Assembly: GCA_902470905.1 (NCBI GenBank)
Contig: CABRIC010000003.1
Coordinates: forward strand, 1-64,000
Source of the DNA: an uncultured Collinsella sp.
Lineage (GTDB): Bacteria; Actinomycetota; Coriobacteriia; Coriobacteriales; Coriobacteriaceae
Direction: 5' to 3'
DNA length: 64,000 bases
The number at the start of each line of letters is the position of its first letter. Position 1 is the stretch's first letter. The notes below the pieces were generated by a model that saw nothing but the letters and a program-made list of their open reading frames with translations, was not told the origin of the DNA and did no database searches. Shown here in pieces: positions 33,858 through 44,610 of the stretch. Both the position numbers and the translations under genes were made by a program.

Positions 33858-34964
33858 ATGACCATGTTCGCCCGCGATCTTTCCGTCGCGCACTACCGCA
33901 GCTTCGATAGCTATCGCCTTGCCTTGGACGAGGGCGTGACGATACTTGCGGGACCCAACGCGGCGGGAAAGACCAATCTCATAGAGGCGCTGCAGCTGCT
34001 GACGAGCGGCGCCTCGTTTAGGCATCCGACCGCCGCCGAGCTCGTCCATGATGGCGCGGGCTCGTGCAAGGTCGAGCTGAGGCTCGAGGGCGACGGCCGC
34101 GTGCTTGATATGGGATTGAGCGCGGAGGACGGTAAGCGCTCGTTTAGCCGCAACGGCAAGAGATGCTCTGCCGCCGGTGTGCGCGGGGTCCTGCCGAGCG
34201 TGCTGTTTTGCCCCGATCATCTGGACATGGTTAAGCGAGGCGCCAGTGTGCGCCGTGCCGCCCTCGATGACTTTGGCATGCAACTGAGCGCACGCTATGC
34301 CGATCTTGCGAGCACCTATGGGCGCTGCGTGACCCAGCGTAACGCCTTGCTCAAGGAGGCCTGGTGCTGCCGCGAGATGCTCGGCGCGTGGAACGATTCG
34401 ATTGCCCGCGCGGGCTCGGCCCTGCTCGTGCACCGGTTGGCCCTGCTCGACCGGCTGGCGGGCCATGTGCACACTGCCTACGGTCAAGTGGCGTCCGGCG
34501 AGGCTGCCAGCGTGACCTATACGTCCACGCTGGGGGATTTGCCCCAGGTCGAGGATCGCGAAGAGCTGAAGGGCTGGGCGTACGAGCGCATGCTGGCTGC
34601 CCTTGATGAGCACGCCGACGAGGAAATTCGCCGCGGCGTGACGTTGGTGGGACCGCATCGCGATGAGATTGAGTTCACCGTGGCGGGTCGATCCGCCCGT
34701 TCATTTGCCAGCCAAGGTCAGCAGCGGACGTTGGTTTTGGCCTGGAAGGTGGCGGAGGTGGCCGTGGCTCGCGATGTCCTGGGCACCGCCCCACTGCTGC
34801 TTTTGGACGACGTGATGAGCGAGCTCGACGGCGAGCGTCGCGGCGCTTTTCTGCGGCTGATCGGCGATGATATCCAGACGGTCATAACCACGACCAACCT
34901 GGGGTACTTTACCGATGACCTGCTTGATCGAGCCAAGGTGGTGAGCATGGGTGAGACGTGCTAA
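33858..34964 (+). CDS. recF: DNA replication and repair protein RecF
   Basis: SMC-like ATPase that helps load RecA at gaps. The 368 residues show Walker A LAGPNAAGKTNLIEA, the signature FASQGQQRTLVLAWKVAE and Walker B PLLLLDDVMSELD. Its stop lies 14 bases inside the next gene, so translation is coupled. Confidence 0.96.
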   Translation: MTMFARDLSVAHYRSFDSYRLALDEGVTILAGPNAAGKTNLIEALQLLTSGASFRHPTAAELVHDGAGSCKVELRLEGDGRVLDMGLSAEDGKRSFSRNGKRCSAAGVRGVLPSVLFCPDHLDMVKRGASVRRAALDDFGMQLSARYADLASTYGRCVTQRNALLKEAWCCREMLGAWNDSIARAGSALLVHRLALLDRLAGHVHTAYGQVASGEAASVTYTSTLGDLPQVEDREELKGWAYERMLAALDEHADEEIRRGVTLVGPHRDEIEFTVAGRSARSFASQGQQRTLVLAWKVAEVAVARDVLGTAPLLLLDDVMSELDGERRGAFLRLIGDDIQTVITTTNLGYFTDDLLDRAKVVSMGETC

Positions 34965-35514
34965 TTACGAGCGCGAGAGCGAGACGGTCGCCTTCAGTGG
35001 GTTTTTGAACGCAGAGCGCCAGCGCATCCTGGCGTCGGCGACGCCTGAGCGCCGTGCGCAGATGGAGGCTGCCGAGGAGTCGCGCGCGGTCTATCGCGCG
35101 TGGAACGCGGTGTGCTCGGGCACGCGCGAGGGGCGGCATGTGACGGGTCTGCGTTACCTGCCCGAGTCCAATGAGCTGCTGGTATATCTCGATTCGCCCT
35201 CGTGGACGCAGGAAATGACGCTGTTGCGCGAGATTATCCGCGCGCGCATGGAGCGCGCCGGCGCGCATGTGGACGGCCTGGTGTTCAAAACCACCGCGCC
35301 CGGTCACACGCCGCCCGCCGCCAAGGAGCGCCTTCGCCCAGCGGCGACCGAGCACCCGCCGGCCCCACACGCCGACCTCAGCGATGCCGAGCGCACCGAG
35401 ATTGAGCGCCAAGTGGCGCCCATCGAAGACCAAAAACTGCGCGAGGCCCTCGAGAACGCCATGAGAGCCAGTGCCGAGTGGGCCAAGGGCGTGCAAAGCA
35501 AAAAAGAGCCTTAA
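34951..35514 (+). CDS. DUF721 (DciA-like) protein
   Basis: A 187-residue protein with the DUF721 pattern: an N-terminal helical part, AVYRAWNAVCSG, then YLPESNELLVYLDSPSWTQEMTLLREIIRARM. DciA is the replicative-helicase loader in many bacteria lacking DnaC; actinobacteria carry the family between recF and gyrB as here. Loader function in this species is inference. The C-terminal 70 residues are Pro/Ala/Glu-rich. GTG start overlapping recF. Confidence 0.88.
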   Translation: MRRANYERESETVAFSGFLNAERQRILASATPERRAQMEAAEESRAVYRAWNAVCSGTREGRHVTGLRYLPESNELLVYLDSPSWTQEMTLLREIIRARMERAGAHVDGLVFKTTAPGHTPPAAKERLRPAATEHPPAPHADLSDAERTEIERQVAPIEDQKLREALENAMRASAEWAKGVQSKKEP

Positions 35515-35541
35515 ATCGCATCTGGTGGCCTTGTAGAGCCA

Positions 35542-35570
35542 AATACCCTCGTTCCCGAGGGTATTTTTTT
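35542..35570 (+). terminator. Terminator after the dnaA-recF-DUF721 genes
   Basis: AATACCCTCG / CGAGGGTATT with loop TTCC is followed by seven T residues. Confidence 0.92.
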
Positions 35571-35619
35571 ACGATAAACTAGTAAGGCTGTACACATTTT
35601 CTTGACTGAAGGAGGACGT

Positions 35620-37650
35620 GTGGCAAACGAAAACGATTACGATGGCGGCGAGATTAAGATTCTCGAAGGTCTCGAGGCCGTTCGTAAGCGCCCGGGCATG
35701 TATATCGGCTCGACGAGCGCCAGCGGTCTGCATCACCTGGTGTGGGAGATCGTTGACAACTCCGTCGACGAGGCCATGGCCGGTTTCTGCACCGAGATCC
35801 AGGTGACGGTCCACGCCGACAACTCCATCACGGTCGTCGACAACGGGCGCGGCATCCCCGTCGACGAGCACCCTGTTAAAAAGATCCCGACGCTCGAGGT
35901 CGTCATGACGATCTTGCACGCCGGCGGTAAGTTCGATAACTCGGCCTATAAGGTCTCGGGCGGCCTGCACGGCGTGGGCATCTCCGTCGTCAATGCACTG
36001 TCCAAGCGCGTGGTCGTTCAGGTTCGTCGCGATGGCAACACCTACGAGATGGAGTTCTCGCGCGGCAAGACCGTCAAGAAGATGGAGGTCGTGGGCACCT
36101 CGGATTCGACGGGCACCACCGTCACCTTCTGGCCCGACGACGAGATCTTCGAGACCTGCATCTACGATTTCGATACGCTGCATAACCGTCTGCAGGAGAC
36201 GGCGTTCCTCAATAAGAACCTCAAAATCGTGCTGACCGACGAGCGCGAAGCGACTCCCCACGTGGAGGAGTTTTGCTACGAGGGCGGCATCATCGACTTC
36301 GTCAAGTTCCTCAACGAGGGCAAGGACGTTCCCGAGGCCTTTAAGGAGCCCATCTACATCGAGGGCAAATCGGACCCGGACGCGCCTGTGGCCAAGATGG
36401 GCGAGGTCGAGGTTTCCCTGCAGTGGAATAGCGGCTACGGCGAGAACGTCATGTCGTTTGCCAACGACATCTACACCCCCGAGGGCGGCATGCACCTTGA
36501 GGGCTTCCGTACCGCGCTCACCCGCGTGATCAACGATTACGCGCGCAAGCAGAACCTGCTCAAGGAAAAAGACGCCAACCTGACCGGCGACGATGTGCGC
36601 GAGGGCCTTTCGGCCGTTATCTCGGTCAAGCTGCCCGATCCGCAGTTTGAGGGCCAGACCAAGGCCAAGCTCGGCAGCTCCTATATGCGCGCGCTCACGC
36701 TCAAGATCGTGACCGACGGCCTCGCCGATTACTTGGAGGAGCATCCCAAGCCCGCTCGCGAGATCGTCAAGAAGGCGCAACAGGCCTGCAAGGCGCGCAA
36801 TGCCGCCCGCAAGGCGCGCGAGGCGACCCGCCGCAAGAGCCTGCTCGAGACGGCGTCCCTGCCCGGTAAGCTCGCTGACTGCTCGGTGCGCGATGCCGAG
36901 CTGACCGAGCTCTTCATCGTAGAGGGCGACTCGGCAGGCGGTTCGGCCAAGGACGGCCGTCGCCGAGACATCCAGGCGATTCTGCCCCTGCGCGGCAAGA
37001 TTTTGAACGTCGAACGTGTTGGTGACCATCGCGCGTTCTCGAGTGACACCATCCAGTCGCTGATTACTGCGATCGGCTGCGGCGTCACGACGAGTGCCGG
37101 CGACGGCGGCGACTTCGATATCACCAAGGCGCGCTACCACAAGATCATCATCATGACCGATGCGGACGTCGACGGTGCGCATATCCGCATCCTGCTGCTG
37201 ACGTTCTTCTACAAGTACATGCGTCCGCTGATCGATGCCGGCTACGTCTATGTTGCCTGCCCGCCCATCTTTGGCATTAAGGTGCGCAACAAGATCCACT
37301 ACGTGTATCCCAACGGCCGCCAGCCCGAAGACGAGATCCTGCGCGACACCATCCAGAGTCTGGGCCTGAACCCCGACGATAACGACGAGGACGGCAAGGC
37401 CAAGGACGGCAAGATTACCAAAAAGCGCAAGGGCTATACCGTCCAGCGCTACAAGGGCCTGGGCGAGATGGACCCCAAGCAGCTTGCCTCGACGACGATG
37501 GACCCCAAGACCCGCATTCTGCAGCGCGTGTCGATCGAGGACGCCGTGGTGGCGGACCGCGCCGTGCGCGAGCTGATGGGTTCCGAGGTCGGCTATCGCC
37601 GCGAGTACATCGAGAAGCATGCACATGATGCACGATTCCTTGACGCTTAA
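35620..37650 (+). CDS. gyrB: DNA gyrase subunit B
   Basis: ATPase subunit of gyrase. The 676 residues include VRKRPGMYIGS, the GHKL ATP site (EIVDNSVDEAMAG, DNGRGIPVD, GGLHGVGISVVNAL) and the TOPRIM domain (IVEGDSAGGSA, PLRGKILNVE, TDADVDGAHIRILL). I use the GTG at 35620 after AAGGAGG; the TTG at 35602 lies before that site. gyrA follows 11 bases later. Confidence 0.98.
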   Translation: MANENDYDGGEIKILEGLEAVRKRPGMYIGSTSASGLHHLVWEIVDNSVDEAMAGFCTEIQVTVHADNSITVVDNGRGIPVDEHPVKKIPTLEVVMTILHAGGKFDNSAYKVSGGLHGVGISVVNALSKRVVVQVRRDGNTYEMEFSRGKTVKKMEVVGTSDSTGTTVTFWPDDEIFETCIYDFDTLHNRLQETAFLNKNLKIVLTDEREATPHVEEFCYEGGIIDFVKFLNEGKDVPEAFKEPIYIEGKSDPDAPVAKMGEVEVSLQWNSGYGENVMSFANDIYTPEGGMHLEGFRTALTRVINDYARKQNLLKEKDANLTGDDVREGLSAVISVKLPDPQFEGQTKAKLGSSYMRALTLKIVTDGLADYLEEHPKPAREIVKKAQQACKARNAARKAREATRRKSLLETASLPGKLADCSVRDAELTELFIVEGDSAGGSAKDGRRRDIQAILPLRGKILNVERVGDHRAFSSDTIQSLITAIGCGVTTSAGDGGDFDITKARYHKIIIMTDADVDGAHIRILLLTFFYKYMRPLIDAGYVYVACPPIFGIKVRNKIHYVYPNGRQPEDEILRDTIQSLGLNPDDNDEDGKAKDGKITKKRKGYTVQRYKGLGEMDPKQLASTTMDPKTRILQRVSIEDAVVADRAVRELMGSEVGYRREYIEKHAHDARFLDA

Positions 37651-37661
37651 GAGGAGGTAAC

Positions 37662-40400
37662 GTGGCAGACGATATCAACAACAATGAGGATATGGGCGAG
37701 GCCGGCGATGCCGGTATGCCCGACGATCTGAAGCGCCTGCTTGCCCGTGCTGAGCAGGGCGAGGACGGCGACCCGGACGCCTATAACCCCGATGCCGATG
37801 ATGATGAGGAAGAAGACGACGCCGAGCTCGAAGAGAGCTTTGGCGAAGTCGACCGTGGCGCCTCGGCCGGCGAGGATATCAACGGCGGCCAGCTCCAGAT
37901 TTCGGAGTTTGGCCGCGAGATGAAGCAGTCGTTCATCGAGTATTCGATGTCGGTTATCACGGCGCGTGCCCTGCCGGACGTGCGCGACGGCTTAAAGCCG
38001 GTGCACCGCCGCATCCTGTACGCGATGAACGAGAGCGGCATCTACCCCAACCGCCCACACAAGAAGTCGGCCTGGACGGTCGGCGAAGTTATCGGTAAGT
38101 ACCACCCGCACGGCGATTCCGCGGTCTATGAGGCCATGGTCCGCCTGGCGCAGTGGTTCTCCATGCGCACGCCGCTCATCGACGGTCACGGCAACTTCGG
38201 CAACATCGACGGCGACGGCGCGGCAGCCATGCGTTACACCGAGAGCCGCTTGGCAAAGCCCGCCATGGAACTGCTGCGTGACTTGCAGAAGGATACCGTC
38301 GACTGGCAGCCCAACTACGACGAATCGCTCGCCGAGCCCGTGGCGCTGCCCGCGCGCTTCCCCAACCTGCTGGTCAACGGCAGTCAGGGCATCGCCGTCG
38401 GCATGGCCACCAACATCGCCCCGCATAACCTCACCGAGGCAATCGAGGCCACCTGCTACCTGATTGACAACCCCGACGCCACCGTCGACGAGCTTATGCA
38501 GATCATGCCCGGTCCGGACTTCCCCACCGGCGCCATCATCATGGGTAGCGCCGGCATTAAGCAGAGCTACGAGACCGGCCGCGGCTCCATTACCGTGCGT
38601 GCCAAGGCACATGTGGAGTCCACCAAGACCGGCCGCAGCCGTCTGGTCTTTACCGAGATTCCCTACATGGTCAACAAGGGCACCCTGCAGGAGAAGATCG
38701 CCCAGCTCGTCAACGACAAGCGCATCGCAGGCATCTCGGATATGCGCGATGAGTCCAACCAGAAGGGCATCCGTCTGGTCATCGAGCTCAAGAAGGGCGT
38801 CATTCCGCAGGTCGTGCTCAACAACCTGTATAAGTACACCTCGCTGCAGACGACCTTTGGCGCCAACAACCTGGCGCTCGTCAACGGCGTTCCCAAATGC
38901 CTGAGCCTGCGCGAGATGCTGCAGCACTACATCGACCACCAGGTCGACGTCGTCACCCGCCGCACCCGCTTCGACCTTAAGAAGGCCCAGACCCGCGCGC
39001 ATATCCTCGAGGGTTACCTGATGGCCCTCGACCATATCGACGAGGTCATCAGCATCATCCGCTCCTCGCAGACCGACTCCGAGGCCAGCAGCCGCCTGAT
39101 CGAGCGCTTTGGCTTTACGCCCGAGCAGACCACGGCCATCCTCGAGATGAAGCTGCGCCGCCTGACCGGCCTGGAGCGAGACAAGATCCAAGAAGAGCTG
39201 GACGGCTTGCGCCGCGCCATCGCCTACTACGAGGACCTGCTGGCGCACGAGGAGAAGATTCTGGGCGTCATCAAGGAGGAGATGCGCGAGATCTCCAAGA
39301 AGTTCGGCGATAAGCGCCGCACCGAGATCAGCCATGTCGAGAAGGACCTGGACGTCGAGGACCTCATTGCCGACGAGGATATGGTCGTGACCATCACCCA
39401 CACCGGCTACGTTAAGCGTATCCCGGTGGCTGCCTACCGTGCCCAGAAGCGCGGTGGCAAGGGCGTGTCGGGCGTCAACCTCAAAGAGGACGACGTCATC
39501 GACGAGATGTTTATCGCATCCACGCACGAGTACGTGCTGTTCTTCTCGAGCAAGGGCAAGGTCTACCGCCTGAAGGTGCACGAGCTGCCGGTGGGTACGC
39601 GCCAGGCGCGCGGTACCGCGATCGTCAACCTGCTGCCCTTTGAGGACGGCGAGAAGATCGCGAGCGTCATCAGCTGCCGCGAGTTCCCGGCCGACGAGTA
39701 CCTGATGTTTGCCACCAAGAGCGGTATGGTCAAGAAGACCGTGATGAGCGCATATGACCGCAGCCGTCGCGACGGCCTGATCGCTATCAACCTGCGCGAC
39801 GACGACGCGCTGCTGAACGTGCGCCGCGTGCGCGAGGGCGACAAGATTATCCTGGCCACCACCGCGGGCAAGGCGATCATGTTCTCCGAGGAGCAGGTGC
39901 GCGCCACCGGCCGCGACACCAGCGGCGTTCGCGGTATCGGTCTGAAGGACGGTGTGAGCGTTCTGGGCATGGAAGTCACTAACGGCAACGGCGATCTGTT
40001 CGTCATCACCGAGCGCGGCTACGGCAAGCGCACGCCGGTCGCGGACTATCCGGAGCAGAATCGCGGCGGTCAGGGCGTCTACACCATCCAAATGACCGAG
40101 CGTAAGGGTAACCTCGCGGCCATGAAGACGGTGGGCCCACAGCACGAGCTGTTCATCGTGACGGAGGGCGCGACGGTCATTCGCGTCAAGACCGACGAGA
40201 TCAGCCAGACCGGCCGTGCCACCCAGGGCGTCAAGATGATGACCGTCGACGACAACGACCGCGTATGCGCCGTAGCCCGCATGACGGCAGCCAAAGAGAA
40301 GCCCGAAGGCGAAGCAACGGAAGACGGTTCTGCCCCCGAAGAAGCCCCAGTCGATCTAGGCGACGGCAACGACATGCCAGAAGATCTCCTAGACGAGTAA
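37662..40400 (+). CDS. gyrA: DNA gyrase subunit A with acidic N-terminal extension
   Basis: DNA-cutting subunit of gyrase, 912 residues. The catalytic Tyr is in AAMRYTESRL; the quinolone-pocket helix reads HPHGDSAVYEAMVRLAQ with the usual Ser and an acidic Glu. Six C-terminal beta-pinwheel repeats include the GyrA-box-like QKRGGKGV. Before EMKQSFIEYSMSVI there are about 85 residues, mostly Asp/Glu/Gly, where typical GyrA has about 20-30. GTG start with GAGGAGG upstream. Ends before a strong terminator. Confidence 0.97.
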   Translation: MADDINNNEDMGEAGDAGMPDDLKRLLARAEQGEDGDPDAYNPDADDDEEEDDAELEESFGEVDRGASAGEDINGGQLQISEFGREMKQSFIEYSMSVITARALPDVRDGLKPVHRRILYAMNESGIYPNRPHKKSAWTVGEVIGKYHPHGDSAVYEAMVRLAQWFSMRTPLIDGHGNFGNIDGDGAAAMRYTESRLAKPAMELLRDLQKDTVDWQPNYDESLAEPVALPARFPNLLVNGSQGIAVGMATNIAPHNLTEAIEATCYLIDNPDATVDELMQIMPGPDFPTGAIIMGSAGIKQSYETGRGSITVRAKAHVESTKTGRSRLVFTEIPYMVNKGTLQEKIAQLVNDKRIAGISDMRDESNQKGIRLVIELKKGVIPQVVLNNLYKYTSLQTTFGANNLALVNGVPKCLSLREMLQHYIDHQVDVVTRRTRFDLKKAQTRAHILEGYLMALDHIDEVISIIRSSQTDSEASSRLIERFGFTPEQTTAILEMKLRRLTGLERDKIQEELDGLRRAIAYYEDLLAHEEKILGVIKEEMREISKKFGDKRRTEISHVEKDLDVEDLIADEDMVVTITHTGYVKRIPVAAYRAQKRGGKGVSGVNLKEDDVIDEMFIASTHEYVLFFSSKGKVYRLKVHELPVGTRQARGTAIVNLLPFEDGEKIASVISCREFPADEYLMFATKSGMVKKTVMSAYDRSRRDGLIAINLRDDDALLNVRRVREGDKIILATTAGKAIMFSEEQVRATGRDTSGVRGIGLKDGVSVLGMEVTNGNGDLFVITERGYGKRTPVADYPEQNRGGQGVYTIQMTERKGNLAAMKTVGPQHELFIVTEGATVIRVKTDEISQTGRATQGVKMMTVDDNDRVCAVARMTAAKEKPEGEATEDGSAPEEAPVDLGDGNDMPEDLLDE

Positions 40401-40440
40401 GAGGCTCTAGCTGGTAAAAATCATCAGACCCCATATATCG

Positions 40441-40474
40441 GCGGCCGGCGCACTGCGCGCCGACCGCTTTTTTG
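40441..40474 (+). terminator. gyrA terminator
   Basis: An imperfect GC-rich stem GCGGCCGGCGC / GCGCGCCGACCGC is followed by TTTTTT, 40 bases after the gyrA stop. Its T-run is also the start of the large palindrome. Confidence 0.8.
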
Positions 40475-40649
40475 AAAACCTTGGGACCCCATGGTCGCTG
40501 GGCTGGCGAGATGGTTTTGGTTTGTCGCGAGTTCCGCACGCAAAGAAGGCCACTTAATGTGGCCTTCGTCTTGCGCAGGACTGTCCGAGCAGCAAACCAA
40601 AACCATCTCGCCAGCCCAGCGACACCCCTCCCAAAGATTTTCAAAAAAG
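40468..40649. repeat. 180-bp near-perfect palindrome downstream of gyrA
   Basis: The arms 40494-40524 and 40593-40623 are perfect 31-bp complements. Outer parts (40468-40493 and 40624-40649) pair with a few mismatches, with CTTTTTTGAAAA at one edge and its complement at the other. The 68-base centre contains a further stem GAAGGCCAC / GTGGCCTTC (40545-40567). The whole can fold into one long hairpin. No protein is encoded. It could be a MITE-like element or a structured RNA; I see no target-site duplication. Confidence 0.85.
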
Positions 40650-40696
40650 TTGTTGACGCGCGCGTAACGACTCGTCTAATATATCCCTTGCGCGAT

Positions 40697-40773
40697 GGAC
40701 CTGTAGCTCAGTTGGTTAGAGCGTCCGGCTGATAACCGGGAGGTCACAAGTTCGAATCTTGTCAGGTCCACCA
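40697..40773 (+). tRNA. tRNA-Ile (anticodon GAT), first copy
   Basis: A 77-base cloverleaf with acceptor GGACCTG/CAGGTCC, D-arm TAGCTCAGTTGG, anticodon loop CTGATAA and T-loop AGTTCGAATC. CCA is encoded. It is identical to the copy at 40921-40997. Confidence 0.96.
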
Positions 40774-40784
40774 CTTTCTTTCGC

Positions 40785-40829
40785 AATAAACACCCCAGCG
40801 AGAGCCGAGTCGCCGCTGGGGTGTTTATT
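40785..40829 (+). terminator. Hairpin between tRNA-Ile and tRNA-Ala
   Basis: A perfect 16-bp stem AATAAACACCCCAGCG / CGCTGGGGTGTTTATT with a 13-base loop. It may be a terminator or processing hairpin. Confidence 0.65.
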
Positions 40830-40840
40830 ACTGTCTCCGT

Positions 40841-40916
40841 GGGGGTTTAGCTCAGCTGGGAGAGCGCGGGCTTTGCAAGCCTGAGGTCAGGGGTTCGATC
40901 CCCCTAACCTCCACCA
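40841..40916 (+). tRNA. tRNA-Ala (anticodon TGC)
   Basis: A 76-base cloverleaf with D-arm TAGCTCAGCTGGG, anticodon loop TTTGCAA, T-loop GGTTCGATCC and encoded CCA. The acceptor contains one G-T pair. Confidence 0.96.
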
Positions 40917-40920
40917 TGAT

Positions 40921-40997
40921 GGACCTGTAGCTCAGTTGGTTAGAGCGTCCGGCTGATAACCGGGAGGTCACAAGTTCGAATCTTGTCAGGTCCACCA
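40921..40997 (+). tRNA. tRNA-Ile (anticodon GAT), second copy
   Basis: Sequence identical to 40697-40773, starting 4 bases after tRNA-Ala. The flanking GAT before the gene is shared too, suggesting a recent local duplication. Confidence 0.96.
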
Positions 40998-41011
40998 TCA
41001 AAACTGTGAAG

Positions 41012-41043
41012 AGCCCTGGGGCATTGCCTCGGGGCTTTTTTCT
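41012..41043 (+). terminator. Terminator of the tRNA cluster
   Basis: Stem AGCCC-TGGGGCA / TGCCTC-GGGGCT followed by a run of six T residues. Confidence 0.85.
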
Positions 41044-41155
41044 TGTCTGCGATAAATCTCATTTTGGTTTTGTGTGCTGTGCGAAAGTTTGGGTAGTATA
41101 GCTATTCAATGCGGCGGGCTGCCGCGTGTTAACCGCTACGTACCGGAGGTGTTCC

Positions 41156-41656
41156 ATGGTTCGTGTCGACATAGAGACCATCGTCATGGCCGCCGGTCCC
41201 GTGCCATCGCTTATCGTGCTTCGCGAGCGCTGCAGTAAATCGGACTCGCCCGCGCCACTGCGTTCCCTTTCCATTCAGACTGGTTCGTTTGAAGCCGCTG
41301 CCATCAGCCGCGGCATCGATAGCGGTCGCGCCGAGCGCCCGATTGCCCATGACCTGTTGCTCGATACTGTTGGCGCCCTGGGTGCCAAGCTCGAACGCAT
41401 CGAAATCGTTCGCGCCGAGCCGCCCGTGTTTTACGCGACGGTTGTCGTGTTGGCCGATGGCAACGAGCATAAGATCGATGCGCGTCCGAGCGACGCCATC
41501 GCCCTCGCCGTACGCAGTAATGCCCCCATGTTCGTTGAAGACGACATCATGAATCGCCTGGGCACCGTTTCTGCCCATGCCGAGGAAGTCGACGACGAGC
41601 AAGAGTTCGAGAAGTTCGACGAGTTCGTCCATACGCTCTCCCCCGATGACTTCTAA
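41156..41656 (+). CDS. Bifunctional nuclease (BFN, DUF151) domain protein
   Basis: A 166-residue protein with the BFN/DUF151 fold: VRVDIETIVMAAG...PSLIVLRE at the N-terminus, RPIAHDLLLDTVGALGAKLERIEI in the middle, and IDARPSDAIALAVRSNAPMFVEDDIM. The domain was named from a plant nuclease and is widespread in actinobacteria and Thermotoga; bacterial function is unclear. The ATG at 41156 follows CCGGAGG. The next gene begins right after its stop. Confidence 0.9.
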   Translation: MVRVDIETIVMAAGPVPSLIVLRERCSKSDSPAPLRSLSIQTGSFEAAAISRGIDSGRAERPIAHDLLLDTVGALGAKLERIEIVRAEPPVFYATVVVLADGNEHKIDARPSDAIALAVRSNAPMFVEDDIMNRLGTVSAHAEEVDDEQEFEKFDEFVHTLSPDDF

Positions 41657-42046
41657 ATGCGGGGCGGCCAGGATGCGGAGCGTTCGCTGATGGCCGGCGG
41701 TATGTCGGCTGAGGCGGCTGCGATCGCCCGCGAGGCCCAGATGCGCTCGGAGGCTTCTGAGGCGGCTCGCATTGCCTATGTGACGCAGGCCCGCACGCTT
41801 CGCGAGCGCCGCGGCTCGTTTATCAAGATGGTTGTCATCTCCGCCCTTGTTGCGGCAATCTGCTCGCGCCTTCGTGGTACAGTTGGTGCGCTTGGGTTTT
41901 CGATCTCTACCGGCCTGGTGATCTGGGGCGTGGTCGATGCGGTAATGCTGACCAGTCAGATCAAGGTACTCGACAAGCGCGCGATGGATATGATGCGCGC
42001 CCGCGACGCTGCCGCTAAGATCGCTGCTGAGGCACAAGAACTGTAA
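41657..42046 (+). CDS. Small membrane protein of unknown function
   Basis: A 129-residue protein with an Ala/Arg/Glu-rich helical N-terminal half, two hydrophobic segments at about 56-70 and 75-98, and a helical Ala/Arg-rich tail. Its ATG follows the BFN stop with no gap. The downstream gene is 30 bases away. Family not recognised. Confidence 0.7.
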   Translation: MRGGQDAERSLMAGGMSAEAAAIAREAQMRSEASEAARIAYVTQARTLRERRGSFIKMVVISALVAAICSRLRGTVGALGFSISTGLVIWGVVDAVMLTSQIKVLDKRAMDMMRARDAAAKIAAEAQEL

Positions 42047-42076
42047 CGACGCCAGACTCGATGGGAAGGTCTAAAG

Positions 42077-42526
42077 ATGGCACAGGATATGCAGGACGCC
42101 GGTAACGTCTCCGCCGAGCTCGACGCCATGGTGTGCGATCTGATCGGCGCGTTCTTGGACGACCTTGCCGCCGGTGAAAACCCTGGCGTGGTCGTGGCAA
42201 TTGAGGACGCCGCTTCCAACCGTTATCTGGCGGCGCTCGATGAGGATGGCGAAGAGGCGTGCCTCGAGGCGGCCACCAACTTTATCTCCGAGCACAAGAT
42301 GGGTCTTAAGGACGAGGGCCTGGGCCGTATCGCTCGCTATGCCATCGGCTACACCGGCTGCGTCGAGATTGACGGCGGCTATCACGATGCTCTGCTCGTG
42401 AGCTTCTTCGAAACCACGCTCGAGAGTGGTTTTTCGGCATATGTGCTGTATGAGGGCATGGGCGCCGGCGATGGTTTTATGTGGAGCGACCCTGAACCTG
42501 CAGGTGAGGAAACCCCTCTCATCTAA
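42077..42526 (+). CDS. Conserved protein of unknown function
   Basis: A 149-residue acidic, soluble protein without membrane segments or a signal. Alternating helix-like and strand-like segments (MVCDLIGAFLDDL, GVVVAIEDAASNRYLAAL, ARYAIGYTGCVEI, DALLVSFFETTL) suggest a compact alpha/beta domain. A GGGAAGG ribosome site precedes the ATG. It is last in a three-gene set with the BFN gene. No family or function can be assigned. Confidence 0.7.
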   Translation: MAQDMQDAGNVSAELDAMVCDLIGAFLDDLAAGENPGVVVAIEDAASNRYLAALDEDGEEACLEAATNFISEHKMGLKDEGLGRIARYAIGYTGCVEIDGGYHDALLVSFFETTLESGFSAYVLYEGMGAGDGFMWSDPEPAGEETPLI

Positions 42527-42643
42527 AATCGCTAAAATAAACGAGTTTTCGGTAAAAGGCTCAATATTCCCGCTGAGCGTTGTATCGCTGGGCGGGCCGC
42601 ATACGCGTGCCGGTTGTATATAGATAGAAGATAGGGGAACTAC

Positions 42644-44482
<1,839 letters not shown>

Positions 44483-44510
44483 GCGCTGAGCTTTATAGCG
44501 ACTAACAAGA

Positions 44511-44545
44511 AAGGGCGTCGACCGCAATGGTCGGCGCCCTTTTTG
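44511..44545 (+). terminator. typA terminator
   Basis: AAGGGCGTCGACC / GGTCGGCGCCCTT with loop GCAAT, then TTTTTG. Confidence 0.9.
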
Positions 44546-44550
44546 TGCAC

Positions 44551-44600
44551 AGGGACTGAGCTGGTCTGCACCACCACAAAGGTGCCTGTCCCCTTTTTGG
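44551..44600. repeat. REP-like GGGACAGGCACC repeat
   Basis: On the minus strand AAAAAGGGGACAGGCACC pairs imperfectly with GGTGCAGACC...CAGTCCCTGT. Similar GGGGACAGGCACC sequences occur as REP-type palindromes near transposases in other Gram-positives; that link is from memory and unverified here. Confidence 0.35.
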
Positions 44601-44610
44601 TGGTTGGTGG

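Noticed and set aside
35569..40145. Long minus-strand frames opposite gyrB and gyrA
   Set aside because: Shadows of high-GC codon structure; the plus-strand gyrase genes carry all known motifs.
40697..40997. Ribosomal RNA operon around tRNA-Ile/Ala
   Set aside because: No 16S or 23S sequence is found on either side.
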